Below, one piece after another: positions 41,531 to 55,600 of a stretch of 64,000 nt of DNA; position 1 is the first letter of the stretch; every line of letters starts with the position of its first letter. Source of the stretch: Lepisosteus oculatus (taxonomy: Eukaryota; Chordata; Actinopteri; Semionotiformes; Lepisosteidae); contig NC_090698.1 in the NCBI RefSeq assembly GCF_040954835.1, forward strand, positions 6,074,501-6,138,500, read 5' to 3'. The notes below the pieces were generated by a model, which did no database searches, was not told where the DNA came from, and saw only the letters and a list, made by a program, of their open reading frames with translations. Position numbers and translations under genes: made by a program.

Positions 41531-42064
41531 GCAAGCAGCCGTATCACTCTGCAACTCACAACTAGCAACCCACTGGAGCTCAGCTCCTGTGAGCCTGGTC
41601 AGCACCTATACGGGAGACCTCCTGGGAAACACTAAGGTTGCTGCTGGAAGAGGTGTTAGTGGGGCCAGCAGGGGGCGCTCACCCTGCAGCCAATGTGGGT
41701 CCTAATGCCCCAGTATAGTGATGGGGACACTGTACTGTAAAAAGGTGCCGCCCTTCGAATGAGACGTGAAAACAAGGCCCTGACTCTCTGTGGTCATTAA
41801 AAATCCCAGGGTGTTTCCCATTGGCCCTTACCAATCATGGCCTCCTAATAATCCCCATCACTGAACTGGCTTCATCACTCTGTTCTCCTCCCCCCTGAGA
41901 GCTGGTGTGTGGGGAGAGGACTGGCGCACTATGGCTGCCGTCGCATCATCCAGGTGGGGCTGCACACTGGTGGTGGTGGAGGGGATCCCCATTACCTGTA
42001 AAGCGCTTTGAGTGGAGTGTCCAGAAAACCGCCATATAAGTGTAAGCAATTATTTTTTATTATT
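41531..42064 (+). mobile_element. 5S rRNA-derived SINE, copy C
   Basis: Head GCAGCCGTATCACTCTGCAA then CTCACAACTAGCAACCCACT. The C-box equivalent is ACGGGAGACCTCCTGGGAAA. It ends GTGTAAGCAATTATTTTTTA. Same orientation as copy D 700 bases on. Confidence 0.87.
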
Positions 42065-42199
42065 ATGCTGGTTACCATGGCATTAAGTGACCGGGGAGCA
42101 CGCGACTCATAGTTAAGCAGTTCTCACGAGGGAAAAGGAGGCCTTGATAAGTTCTGCTCCATCGTTTGAATACGTTTCATTTCTTAAAGACTTCAATTT

Positions 42200-42475
42200 G
42201 CATTCAAATTTCCTATAGGTGTGACCTGGACTCCCTGGAGAAGAATGGTGTCCAAACTAGAGGCCATCATGGACAACGTCTCCCATCCCCCCTATGACAT
42301 GCTTGTGAGAATGAAGAGCACGCTCAGCAATAGGCTGATCCACGGTGCGACAGGGAGCGCTACAGGAGGTCATTCTTGCCTTCTGCCATAAGACTGTACA
42401 ACTCGTCCGCTGTGTCTCTGGGCAGGGGCAACACTGACATTGACCTGTTCCTGGACTAAACAGTAAACTCTCTGC
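42200..42475 (+). pseudogene. C-terminal fragment of an L2-like LINE ORF
   Basis: Translation gives LDNVSHPPYDMLVRMK-like residues and then a RYRRSFLP-type block before a stop (GACATTGACCTGTTCCTGGA then CTAA). This is the usual C-terminus of L2-like LINE ORF2 in fishes. It lies between SINE copies C and D and is frame-broken. Confidence 0.6.
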
Positions 42476-42775
42476 TAGATCAGACTTTCCCATTTATAAC
42501 TGTTTTTGTGCAATACAACTTTTTGTGTTCTGTTCTGGTTTGTTCTTTGTGTATTCTGGACTGAGAGTAACTCTTCTTAGTGCACGTCTCAGTGTACTGA
42601 TTGTATTGTATTATTATTGTATAATTTCATACACTGTGCTGTGTTGACTGTATCAAGCTGCTGTTTTACTAAATTACTTGCACAGGATCAATAGTGTCTA
42701 TTTCTATTTTCCCTATAAAATTTAGGAGAGCAAAAATACCGAACCCAGCAGGCCATAGAAAATTCAAGACAACAC

Positions 42776-43344
42776 TTAGCAGCCATATCACCCTGCAACT
42801 CACAACTGGCAGCCCACTGACGCTAAGCAGGTGTGAGCCTGGTCAGTACCTGGATCGGAGACCTCCTGGGAAAAACTAAGGTTGCTGCTGGAAGAGGTGT
42901 TAGTGGGGCCAGCAGGGGGCGCTCACCCTGCGGTCCATGTGGGTCCTAATGCCCCAGTACAGTGATGGGGACACTATACTGTAAACAGGTGCCGTCCTTC
43001 GGATGAGATGTAAAACTGAGGTCCTGACTCTCTGTGGTCATTTAAAATCCCATGGCACTTCTCGAAAAGCGCCATGGGATTTTTAATGACCCGGTGTCCT
43101 GGCCAAATTTCCAATTGGCCCTTACCAATCATGGCCTCCTAATAATCCCCATCTCTGAACTGGCTTCATCACTCTGCTCTCCTCCCACTGAGAGCTGCTG
43201 TGTGGGGAGTGTACTGGTGCACTATGGCTGCTGTCACATCATCCAGGTGGGGCTGCACACTGGTGGGGGTGGAGGGGATCCCCATTACCTGTAAAGCGCT
43301 TTGAGTGGAGTGTCCAGAAAAGCGCTATATAAGTGTAAGCAATG
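42776..43344 (+). mobile_element. 5S rRNA-derived SINE, copy D
   Basis: Head AGCAGCCATATCACCCTGCA then ACTCACAACTGGCAGCCCAC. The promoter block is diverged (TGGATCGGAGACCTCCTGGG). Tail AAGCGCTATATAAGTGTAAG. A partial inverted duplication, TCTCGAAAAGCGCCATGGGA then TTTTTAATGA, occurs in its middle. Confidence 0.87.
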
Positions 43345-46300
43345 AATTTGCCTTGAAAACAAACAAAAAAAAGTTTTTTTTCCACATCTTCATGGTTTTC
43401 CTAAGCTGATTTTCTCCCCACACGGCGGTGTTGCTGGTCCTCGAGCTTCGTGCTGCAGGTCTCAATCAGATTAGTGCAGTTTGGGGCTAGGGTCATCAAT
43501 AACAGGTCAGGTGATTGGAGAGTAGACCTTTCAAAGCTACCACTGAGAAAAGAACTTGATCAACTTTATTTTCTGAACTGGATCAGGCCCCTTTCACCTT
43601 GGGGAACAATTTAGATTCTCTCACCACGGTTAATGGATCCCAAAAACTGGTGCCCCTGGGTAAAGGAAGTGCGAAGTGGCCTGATTACTGCTTACACGAT
43701 TGACCCCTTACCCAACCCTTCCCACATTCCAACAAAGGAATTCCAGCTCTTCACTGGCTCAGGCTGTCACACGCTTCCGGTTTAGCCTAATGCCAATATT
43801 ACATTGGTCCTCAAGCAATGGCACAGTATGTGAAAAAAGGAATCTCTATAGATGGTCCCAGGGAGCCCCAGTTCAGTTACTGATATAGGTCATACTGAAT
43901 CACCTAACCAATAGATTAGGGGCATGTGTGTAATCAATTGATCAATCAAGTAACATTCCTGTGAAGAGAACATTGGTTCGTGGCGGCTAAAGGATATTCT
44001 GATTTTTGCTCAGATCAGAGAAAGTGTTCTAGGTTTTGGAAATCGAATGTTTATAGATTGTGAGAAAGGTGCTCTGCAGGCCAGGGGTTTTAAACTCCGG
44101 ATTTAAAAATGTCCTGGGACTGGGACCAAATAACACATGCAGACTCAAAATTAAAATAGAGCAATTAAAAGTAAGCCTTGCAGGAACTGAGCTGGACTCA
44201 CCCCAAGCTCAAAGACATGAAAAAGTACCCCCGGACAGAAAGCAAATCTCAAAAGCAACGTCACATTTGGTTGGCTTTTTTCCACTGTATGGATCACATG
44301 TTTTATATCGAAAGCCATCAGAAACGAAACTGGAGCCACAAGCACTAGTCCTGGGAAGACAGCGTCTCCAAATGAAACTAATCGATCACACTTAATCCAG
44401 ATAAATGAGGTCCTGAGTCAAAGACATCCAGAAGGCTTGGATGACTGCAAGCTCATGACCAAGTTCGCAAAAAATGAAGAGGCAGAGGCAGGACACAGCT
44501 GGAGTTATCTGATTATATTCTCATACAAAAAATGTGTCTGAAACGTTGACTGGACAGAACAACGTGCAGGTACACAATTTTACAGACCTGGTATAAAAAA
44601 GATTTACACACACACAAACCTGGCAAAAACAAAAAAAAAACCTAAAATTAACCGGCTGGAAGGGATGCAGGGGCCACAAAGGTGCTTCTGAAAATTTAAA
44701 AAGGTACATTACAAATCCTGCAAAAAAGCAACTCAAGATAAAACTCCCCTCAGAACAGATGTTCCTATTTTGTTTTACAATCACTAATGCAGAAAGGAAA
44801 TTCATAGACACATAGATTAACGTAAATGAAAATTTCAGGGGTTTTATACAGATTAAATTAACAGCTATGTCATTTTTTTTTGCACAAAACCAAAAACTAG
44901 GAAGGACACATGAGGGTTTTACAAAGCGTTTCACTGCTTCTGAAGCAGTGGCGACATCCTTTTGTGTTACACTTTGTGATCTTGGATCGTTAAAAAATAA
45001 AAAATAAAGGTAAAGAAAGCTACTTAAAAATAAAGGACCCATGTTTCCACAGACATCTCCTGTAGGTCAGGGCAGTCAGCTCAAGCCTAAAGGCTCCCAC
45101 CCTCTGGTTACCCGTCCACAACTTACACAGAAAAAAGAAAATTAACAGTCCATTAGAGAAGACTTCCAGGCTCGGACCATCTGCCCTAAAGCTCTGGACA
45201 GGATCTGTATTTTGCTCTGAGAAAATGGTATTGTTTTCCATTGGCCTGGTAAACTGAAGTAGCTTTGTATATGAGGCCATCATGCTACACAGGGCAATGA
45301 ACCTGTAGATTATATGGAGCTGTGCATTAAGCTTAACACATGCACAGCTGAACTCCAGACACAAGGGAACAGCTCAAACTTTTTTTCCAGCTCTCCTCTA
45401 GCACAGGCTGTAATGCACAATAAGGTGGAGTTTCCAAGCGTGCAGCTTTCTGTAATGGACTAAAAAAAAAACAACTGATCAGAGACAATGAAACCCAACC
45501 TACACCTGCACTCTACTTCCCCCTACTGCTCCCGGGATAGGATAAGATAAGATAGACCTGTTACACACCGCCCTGCCTCCATTATAAAAAAACCTGTCTT
45601 GTGAGCATCATCAGGCACCGCCTGTCTCCCCCACTCACAGCAGGTCTGCTGATGAGAGGTCACACAATGTAAGGTCTACCCCACCAGTAGCAGGGGTCCT
45701 CTGTAGACAAGCTGCGCTGCGTGGTGAATCAATCCCACCAGTGGCGGGGGTCCTCTGTACACAGGCTGCACTGCATGCTGGGCCTACCCCACTAAACAGT
45801 AGGGAGGCACTGTAGCTAGGCCGCACTCCTTGTAGGGTCTACCCCACCTGAAAGCACTAACATAAGGCGGCCTAACCAGGGAAGGTGCGCCAGGAGCTCA
45901 GGTGTGTATTTACACCCCACACCTTGCCGGTTCCAGCTCAAGTCACACCAAGACTTGATCCTGACCAGAATCCCCCCCAGTATCGGTGCCACCAGGGGGA
46001 GGGTCAGGATTAACAGGGCTTTCTGGCACGACTGCAGCAACTTGCCAGGTACTGAAGTGATGGCAGCATCAAGTCTGCTGCCAGGTGGCGTGGAGCCCGC
46101 GGTACGTTAAAATGGAATGGTGGGCGTGTCAGAGGCGCATGTCTGCACATCTCCAGCTCTCCCAAGCAGGTGCGGCAGTGCCACGTCTTGAAAAGTGCTT
46201 CCATTTCCAAGCTGGATGGCAACATAATAAAAATACACCCTCAAAGAAAAAGAAGAAACTGATGCTGTGGACATCTGAGCTGGGGAGAGGAACTCTCTCC

Positions 46301-46617
46301 CCTGGCTCAGAGACCGCGGTGTGACTCCTAACGGGACACACGACTTGCACCAGCACGAGGGAGGTAGCCTGAGGAACCCCTGCTGTGGAAACTGCGGGGA
46401 CCACGAGGGAGCGAGAGAGCGTGAGAGGGATAACAGATAAAAAAGGAAGAAGGGGAGCTGGCAGGTAGCTGGGGAGTTCATATGATGGTACGCAGAGGGT
46501 AAACAGAGAGATGTCTGCTTCAAACGGGCTTCTGTTTGCTGTGTGTCAGCGCAGATAAGCGGTATGAGGGGGTTGGAGCACAGGACAGTGGGGTCACTGC
46601 TGGAGCTGCTGCCATGG
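43345..46617 (-). other. Intergenic region and probable HNRNPUL1 3' UTR
   Basis: The HNRNPUL1 stop is at 46618. AT-rich sequence continues on the minus strand to at least about 44500. I found no plain AATAAA on the minus strand before the one at about 43563-43568, so the 3' end is unresolved. Short open frames here carry no recognised motif. At 45630-45860 there are three diverged copies of a CACCAGTAGCAGGGGTCCTC-type repeat. Confidence 0.4.
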
Positions 46618-49600
46618 TTACTGCGTGCCCGAGCCCTGGGTGCTGCCAGAGTAGTTGCCGTAGTTGCCATAGTTGCCATAGTACTGATTCCACTGGCTCT
46701 GGTTCTGATAATACTGACTCCACTGCTGGGCGTACTGGAGGACAAAAGAGAGAAGAGACGGGTTGTTACACAGCCTGCACTGAGCCAATGAGACAGGTTA
46801 ATCCACTGCTCACACAGCCTGGGAGACCCCAAAACAGGCAATGCAGAATGCAAACAGGAGAACGGCTTCTAGCAAAAGGCCATTCAGGCTGAATGGCAGT
46901 TAGCGGCAATCTTTCCTGCTTGGAAGTTAGTAGCTAAGTGATCCAAAGATCTCACGCAGCTTCCTTTCACAAATCGAAAGAAGAAACAAGGGAGAGAAAG
47001 ACAAACAAATACCACAGGGTACAGGAAGAAGAAAGAGAGAAGAATCCAGCCACTGCTCAGCCCACCTGCTGGTACTGCTGCTGGTTGTAGCCCTGCTGCT
47101 GGGTGTAGCCCTGGGTGGTGGTGGCAGGGGGCTGGGTGTAGGCCTGGTTGTACCCTGGGTACTGACTGTACCCGGGATAGTTGTAGCTCTGGTTGTAGCT
47201 GCTCTGGTTGTAGGCTCCTTGGTTATAGGCGCCTTGGTTGTAAGTCTGGGGCTGCGAAAGTTACGAGGAAGAAGTTAACTTCAAGACAACAAACTTACAA
47301 ACATCACAACTGTTCAGGCGAGTTGGAAAAAAAACACTTTTATGGGTCGACAGGTCAAAAACAAAGCATAAACAAGGAAGGCGACAAGGGGCCTTTTAAA
47401 GCTCTGTCATGGAAACAGTTGGAGTGCGAGCGAGAAGCTTGTACCTGCTGCTCTGCTGTGTCCGCGCTCCATACCTGAGCCTGGCTGTAGCCCCCGCTGC
47501 CCCCTTTGCTGTATGGAGCGACGCGGTTGTGGTTGTAGCCGCCACCAGACTGCTGGTTTCGGTTGTAGCCCCCGCGGCCCCCTGAGGCACTGTCGCGGTG
47601 ATTTCCACCGCTGCCCCAGCGGTTCTGGTTGTATCCCCCACGGTTGTAGCCTGCCAAAGCGAGGAATGCATTACCTCCGAGAGCTGATGACACACACACA
47701 CACGGATAGAGAGATAGTGAACAGGACAGAACCTACTGCCCTGAGCACGGCCACTTAACGCATGCACAAAGGAGTCATACACAAACACTTCACGCACTCA
47801 GAAAGAGGCTAAGACGCTCTACACTGGACAAGACACACCAGACTGAAAACGAGAGATGCAGATGTGAGCACGTGTGTGCAGTGCAGAGCCTTGAAGAGTA
47901 CAGATGAGTTCATTACAATCGGCACTGGCTAATAATTTAAACCCAACACAAAAAACACTGAAGAAAGGGGTCAGTATACAGAGCACTCAGCCTGAAAACT
48001 GAGGAGGGTTAAAGCTAACATGGCGACAGAGGTAGGTCAGTAGAGAGACAGGAAGACCGAAATGCACACAGGAAGCAACGTTCCCCAAGGATGGCCACCG
48101 TGAACCCGAGAAACCAGCAGGCTCAGATCAGAAATGTCCTCCTCTCACCTCCTCGGTAGCCCCCAGAACCGCCTCCTGCCCCTCCGCGGCCCTGGTACCC
48201 GCCCCTGCCGCCCTGCGGGCCGCCGCGGCTGTCGTAGCGCTGGTAGCCGCCGCCCCGGCCCCTGAAGCCGCCGGGACGGTTGTCGTAGCGCTTGTCTGGG
48301 GGCGGGCCTGCCTTGCGCCCTTCCTCGTTGTACTGCTTCACCAGCTTCTCTGCCTCCTCGCCCTGGAGCTCGATGTAGGTCACGCCGTCCAGGAACTCGC
48401 CCGCTTCCGGGAGGGTGAAGTTAGCTGGGAGACCAGACGGAGCAGGGCCAGAGGAACCGGTCCGCCGCAGGAGAGAGAGGGGGAGGGGGGGGTCGCCAAT
48501 CCCAGCGCCATCCAGTCAAAGGGACAGGAGAAAGTGGAGCGGAGAACCAGCCGAACCACCATGGAGACAAAGAGAGACACGTCAGTTAACATCTGAGCGG
48601 AACGGCGTCATCCACAGAGAGAAGAGGAGGAGGAAAAGCGAGAGGAGGTGGGGTGAGGGAGTGAGTGTGTGTGCGCATCTGGAGTGCCGAATGTTTTAAA
48701 ACACTTTCCGAGGACAAAAGTTACCTCGCAAAACAAATGGGAGGGAAAATTTGCCCCGATTTGAAGGAATTAAGGAGGGATGAAAAGAGAAAGGAAGGTG
48801 TGAGGAAAACACCAGATGAAGAAAAGGGTTTTGAAGAATAGGTAGGAGGAAATGATGCTGCTGCAAACCCAAACATTTGCAATCTGAGCCAAATTAAAAT
48901 GACTGAATGATGTACTAGTCCTGCAAAGCAGGTTTAAGTGTCAGCTTTTTTAACCATTTCTTTTAAGTGATCATGCACAACCTGGACGTTCGTTCACCGC
49001 TCATTTTTCTCCAATTCCACCAGTTTATTGCAGCTGTGGTCGCCAGACTAAAGCACAGGGTTCGAGTTTGAAATTAAACTCTATTCCCTGCCATATGTAA
49101 AAATAGAACAGACCACCGGCACTGGGGAAGAGGGTAGCAAAATATTACGAGAAAAAAAACTAGCCAGCCAACTCATCCTCCCTGAAGTTTCTCTCTTCAG
49201 GGTCATATATGTGAAAAAGAAATTAAAATATTTCACAAAGAAAATCTCATCTTGTTTTCACTGTTTGTGCTATAGTCCGGCACGTTGAACGCTGTGGATT
49301 GGCTGCAAAGGGGGTCACAATATTTTCGAGCTGCTGCATAGTGCTGCTCTTTTGGACATCATCTGCCTGCTGAAAACAGCAACTCAGCTGTTTCTGGATG
49401 TAGCCAGAGCTCAACCTGCACTGCACATAATTCAACAGCCTGTCTCATCGTGAACAGATGGAGACCAGGCACGCAGTAAGTGTGAGTCTGGTGTGAGTGA
49501 CAGACAAGGGAACCTGCTGGTGGGCGGCAATGGCCTCGTTTACTGGGGGGAGAGAGCAGCAAGAGCCAATCGCTCCACACAGGAACAGAGCAGAGGAGGC

Positions 49601-52600
49601 CGCTCAGCGTGTCAGGGCTAACTGATCCGAGGAAAGGGACAGCGGGATCACGGCGCCGACAAGTGCAGCTTCTCCAGACCGAGTCAAAACATGGGAATAA
49701 TTCACTACGGGTTAAAAAAGCCCCACATTTAATGAGGCCAGCGAGTACAACATGTCAAGTGCTTTGAACAAACACAGAAAACATACAGCTTTGCCACTGA
49801 CTGTGGTTGAAACAACCTCATCACAGGCTTGCCAAAATCTCACCATTACTACTAGCAGTGTGAAGTTTGGGGTTTGCAGCATTAAAAAAAAAAAGAAGAA
49901 CAGGAGATTAAGAAAGGGGAACTGGGAGAATTCCAACAAATCAGAAGAGGAAACGGGAAGAAATCTGAAGGAATAGGTGGGAAAAGAGGATAACTGTAAA
50001 GGGAAAAAAGGAACAAGGAAAAGTTTTAGGTGGGAGGGGACAAGGGAATATCATCTTCCAAGTTGGGTTGAAACAGACGGCAACATAAAAAACAAAGTAA
50101 AAAAATAGAAAATAAAAGCAGATCTTGTTTTTTTAAATTGTTTTTGTTGGTTTTTTTTTCCAAAGAACTCCTACCTTTCATTTCTAAAACCGCATGATCT
50201 GGCACATCCTTCCCTTCCTCATCAGTTCGCTTTAATGTTCGCTCTTTTAAGTCCTCGTCCGTGGGACAAATTACAATAGCCTTGCGTTGAAAACCTTCAA
50301 AAGGACGCATTTTTCGTCTCTGGGCTGATCCATATACATTTGTCTAGCAATGGTGACAAGAAAGAAGTAAAAGCTGTTCATTATTGTTGAGTTTGTGCTT
50401 TACGTTACGGCTTTGCCTTCCATAGGAGGGAAATAGGAACCCTGCAAGGATGAAAGTTAAGAGGTTTTTCCCTTTTTCTCGTTAGTCTACTTCGCTCAGG
50501 TGTCTATTTCAGGAGCTTATAGCTGGGCTCTATCTCACAAGCCCAGAAAACCTACCTCAGGTTCAGGACACTGGTGCGCCTACGTCAATGGAAAGAAAAA
50601 AGTGAAATTAAGGGGACCCCCCTCAACCCCTAAGTGACTCGGATGGATCTGATTATCTAGACGTTACAAGTACACTTCTTTCGCATCCACCATAGCAATA
50701 GTAGCAATAAACGCGTTTGCCTGCAAAAACGTGTCCCACTGTCCACCGAGTCCCACTCATAAAAGCCACAAAGTCAGGGAATGAAAAACATCATTCAGAT
50801 GTGAGGTAAAGACGCCCAATCATTTTGTCACATTCCTTAAAGCTTCAGGATACGGAACACTGCACACAGACCTGAGGCTCTGATATGAGGGATGGGGATG
50901 TTCTGCACTGTGAAAATCCTGCCTTCACTTTTTTCCCATCAACATAACGATTAGACTTGTTCTAGTTTCCACCCAACCCCACTAAACCTGGGTGTTACTA
51001 AATCAGGATTCCAGGAACTGAAAACGATGGTGGCAGAGAGAGAGGGTGAGGCAGCGCAGCTTTCAAGAGAGTCCTGGGTAAATCGGTCAGTCACAGCAGG
51101 TGGCATCAGCGTCACACACCTCACAGGTAACAGACAAACTAAGAGTGACCAGACACGGTGTGGAACATGGGACTACTTCTACAAGTCACTTCATACCTTT
51201 CTGAACTGGAAAGTCTTCCCACCTCACGAAGAATGACAGCTCATTCCAGACTTGTTTACAGAAAGATTGCTGCACTGTGAAGCTAATGTTTCAACCTTGC
51301 CTTGGTCATATAACAGTAAGGCCTGCCAACTACCAAATAAGAGCAGGTCAACCAAATTAAAGCAGAAGAGCTCTAGGGCTCAAAGAAGTCAAACTTGAAT
51401 AGTCTTCATCATAAAAAAATGACCTTGCTAGCACAAACAAGCGCATGTCGAAAACAGGAGGTTTATCGAGACATCTCTGCAAAGACAAACTCATTTTCTT
51501 GTCTCAACTCCGACATGTTCAGAAAGTCAGAACTCCCTTTTCGGGATCCTGAGACCTGAGGGGCTGAAGAGGCCCACGAAACACTTAGATCCCGCAAAAA
51601 GGAGGAAAAAGGTTTGGATCTGGAAATAAAAGTCAAGTCTAGCACTGCATTGGATAGTATTGGCAATGAGCACAATATCTTCCTTGTCACACTCTCCTAT
51701 CACTGTGAGGTAGGAAAGGGCAAGGCTTGACAACAATTAAAACCCCCATTTCAGAATGGGGGTTCTAAAAAGAAACTGGTACACGTTATGAATTTAAATG
51801 AGCGTATACACACAAATACCTTCCGAACCTAAACGGGTCAGAGAAGTGCAAAACTTCTCACAGTGGATTTAAAGGAGGCTGATGAATACTGCTTAACCAA
51901 TCGAAAAAAATGGAACCTAACATCTTCCAGTACCTGTGATGTAACTTAAGTCTATTTCCCATCTTTACATTAGATACTTAAGTAACACAAAACAGTAATT
52001 TGTTAGAATTACTGACTATTCTAACAAAAGCATCTCGAGTCTGTCAATACCATTGCAACTGTCTGTGCTTGTCATCATCCCACTCCAAATCAGAGCAAGG
52101 ACAACATGGCTTAAAACCTCCTCTCTACGCTAATGGGGTCCCCAGGCCTTACCTGTACTTACCTGTTCTTCATTCGACACACTGTGCCTCTGACTCAGAC
52201 AAACACACAGTACCTACCTGCGGATACTCACGGTCTCCTCAGGGACACCTGGGAAACGTCCACTAGACCCTACCTACCTCAGAGTACCTGGACATCAGCG
52301 CACTGAAAAGCCAAAGTCTGTTAAGTTTGTTTTCCACTTACCTTTTTCATTTTTTTACAATACAATATTCAACAGTTCCATATGCTACGTGTATAAAAAA
52401 AATCTCTATGATATAATCAAAGGCTATGTGAATTTTAACTGATACATATTTACGATTAACTTAGCAACAGAAGGTGTATTTCTTACTCACCAGGCAGATT
52501 ACTTGTTTTTCAACATCATAATATTCACATGGACTATTAGTACGGTGTAGAAAACAGTTTCTTTCAACAAGACACATACAATATATAAAAAAAATAAAAG

Positions 52601-55600
52601 AATGAGTTTATATTCGGTGCTGTCATTCTAATGAAATAACAGTTCTAATGTATCTATCTAGAAACCATCACAGCAACAACAAGTTTAAGGAGAAAAGAAA
52701 AGTGAGGCCGAGTCACATGAAGTGTTACAGAAACAAATCCATATTCCTTGTACGCTAGACAGACAGCAGCAGGTGTGCGCGCGCGTGTCAGTGAGCAGGA
52801 GCACAGGTGGCAGGTGTGCGAGCAGGGGGCTGCAGACAGGACTGGGGGAGGGGGGGCAGTACCTGGTCCAGGATGTAGTTGCGCCTCTTGCGCGCGGCGA
52901 TCTGGATCAGCCTGTTCAGACACTGCGTCGCCTGCTGGATCAGCACGTCCCAGCGGCCCGCGTAGTTACGCTGACGGCGCAGGCCCATCACCTGGACAGA
53001 GGCAGGAGGCAGACCCAACGCCGTTAAAAAGAGCGCTTGCAGATGCGGACCGTCTGCAACTCACACGCCCGTCTGCGTCTGAGCCCTTTACAGGACCTTA
53101 CAAAGTCAGGTGGCCTGCAGAAACAGCTGTGTGGTGCAAACCGCAACTCGGGAGTGATGGATGTGGTCTTCATAAAAATGGGACCACACTCCATCGCGCT
53201 GTTCTCCAGAACCAAACGGCTTCACACTGCCATCACGAACTCAGACGACCGGCCTCCTTGCCCCATACCTTCATCTTCTCCATGATGGCATTGGTGCCCA
53301 GGATGTTGTACTTCTTCTCGGGGTTCTCCTCCGCGTGCTTCATGGCCCACGTGGTCTTGCCCGCCGCAGGCAGACCCACCAACATCAGGATCTAACAGGA
53401 AGGGGGAAGGGGGGGAACGTCAGAAGAGGAAACAAGACGAGCGCTGCTCCCCACAGCCACGCTACGGCTTGAAAATGTCATCACGATCTGAACATTTCAC
53501 CAACTTCTACAACAAAAAGGAAAGGAAAATGAATCCTGTAATCAGACGAGCACTCCCCTCACCCACCTGCCCTATTGGATGTGGCCTCAAAAACAAGGAC
53601 TTCCCTACTGCAACTTGAACCTCTACACCCACTGGCACCCTTACGTTTCCAGGATGGGCCCTTCAACTTCAGGAAGTAACCCCAAGTACAGACAGTCTAG
53701 TCTGGGTTCAGGGCTTGAACGCAAGTTAACATCATGTCTAAAACATCAGATGCCTTTAGAGATCTTACTCAGCACACACACACACTAGAAAGAAATATCC
53801 AAAAGAGAAAACACTTTTCTTTGCAGTCCAATATTTCTCCCAAAAGGTGGTCTTTTGGAAAGGTTTCAGGTGCCCTAAATGTATCCACAATAAACATGAA
53901 TGACAAACACCCTTTGTCATTATTTTCATATTGCACAGCTGTCACTCTTTCCTCGATCGTTCTGCATACTGAGAAGCTTTTAAATTTATTTCCATTATTA
54001 CAAGTAGGAATTTCAGACCTGCTTTAAAAAATAAAATGTTTCTCAGCCTTTCAAGCTAATATTTTTCTTAATCCTCTAGAGGGAAGCTTTTTAAATCTCA
54101 CTTTACATACCAGTCAAAGTGGAGACAGAAAAATGCCCCCGTTTTTACTACTGTGAAAAACATCAGTCAGACAAAGAGGTAACCAAATACCTTCAACTAA
54201 TTCACTCAATAAACCGTTTGAATCTCCTAATAGATGATTGTAGTTCTATCCTGGACTAGCTCGAAAGTGTGCAAATGTAAAAAAAGAAAAGGTAATGTTT
54301 TTTCAGTATTTACTAGAAAACATTTATTAATAGAAAAAAATGTAAATGTACAAAATGATCCCCAAATTTACATCCATCCAGGGACGAACAGTGAACCAAC
54401 TCAGACACACAGCAGATGCACCACGCCAGCAGGTGGCGCAGAGCGGTCAGCAGGCCCCTGGCCCGTCCTTGTTCTGCAGCCGTTCGTGCCACTTCCTGAA
54501 GCAGTTCCTGTCCACAATGAGGCACAGCGCCACGTCGCAGCTCTCACACTTCCAAGGTGTTTTGTTCCTCGTCTTCTCCTCAGTGCATAAAACACAGTAC
54601 TTCCGCCCAACACTGCTCTTAGAAGAGGGGTTTACTATCTTCCCATCCATGAGGGCTATAGGGACACACAGCCCCTGTTTCTTAGTGCTGGCCATGGCCT
54701 CCTCAGCCCCGATGCTCACAAGTTGTCTACAGAGCTCCTCCCTGAACACTTTGTGAGAATAAGCCTGAAAGCTCTGAATCTTAGCCAGGTCCTTGTGAAG
54801 GAGGTAGCTGTTCACAACCACCATGTCAATGAAGTGAAAGAAAACCTTCTTGTACCACTTTCGGGTTTTCTGCAACCTGCTGCAAAAGTTTACCCGGGAA
54901 TCTGACAAACTCACACCTCCTGTGTGCTGGCTGTACGCCCTGACAGGCGTAGGGATGGGCAACATCTTCATCTTCAAGGATCCAGCTTGGTTCCTCACTC
55001 GCCGGTGGGCTATTTCTCCTTTATACGCTTTATGGATGCTGCTGCACATCGTGACTTCACGCTTATCCATCCACTTGGTGAAGAGCAGATTGCCATTTCT
55101 GAGCCAGCGCAGGGTTCCTCTCTTGGCCTTTTTAGGCATTCTGTTTTCTGTTGTCCGTGGGAAGCCCTCACGATTGTCCCCCATCATTCCACAAGCTCCT
55201 ATCTTCAGTACGTGAAGGTCTCGAAATAGTGCTGTGCTGGTGTAAAAACTGTCCACATAAAGGTGGTACCCAGTGCCTAGTCGTGACCCCTTTATGAGCT
55301 CCATAACAGAGTCATAACTCAGCCCTTTCCCTGAAGCACTGTGAGACTTCCCTGTGTAGATACTGAAGTTACAGGTATATCCACTGGCGGCATCAGCCAG
55401 CACAAACAGCTTGAGGCTCCACCTTGATGGCTTCTGGTTCACGTACTGTTTGAATGCAATCCCGGCCTTTGAGGGCCTGATCCGTTCATCGATTGTAATG
55501 CTCTGATGGGGGTGATAGTATGTCTGACAGGCCTGGATCAGGGAATCCAAAAGGGGTCTGAGACAGAAAAGGCGATCGTGTTGCGGCGTTCCTCTTTTTC

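Noticed and set aside
54060..54090. TTAATCCTCTAGAGGG as a piggyBac terminal inverted repeat
   Set aside because: It starts with TTAA and is attractive, but I found no matching inverted copy on the other side of the transposase gene (56734-57430).
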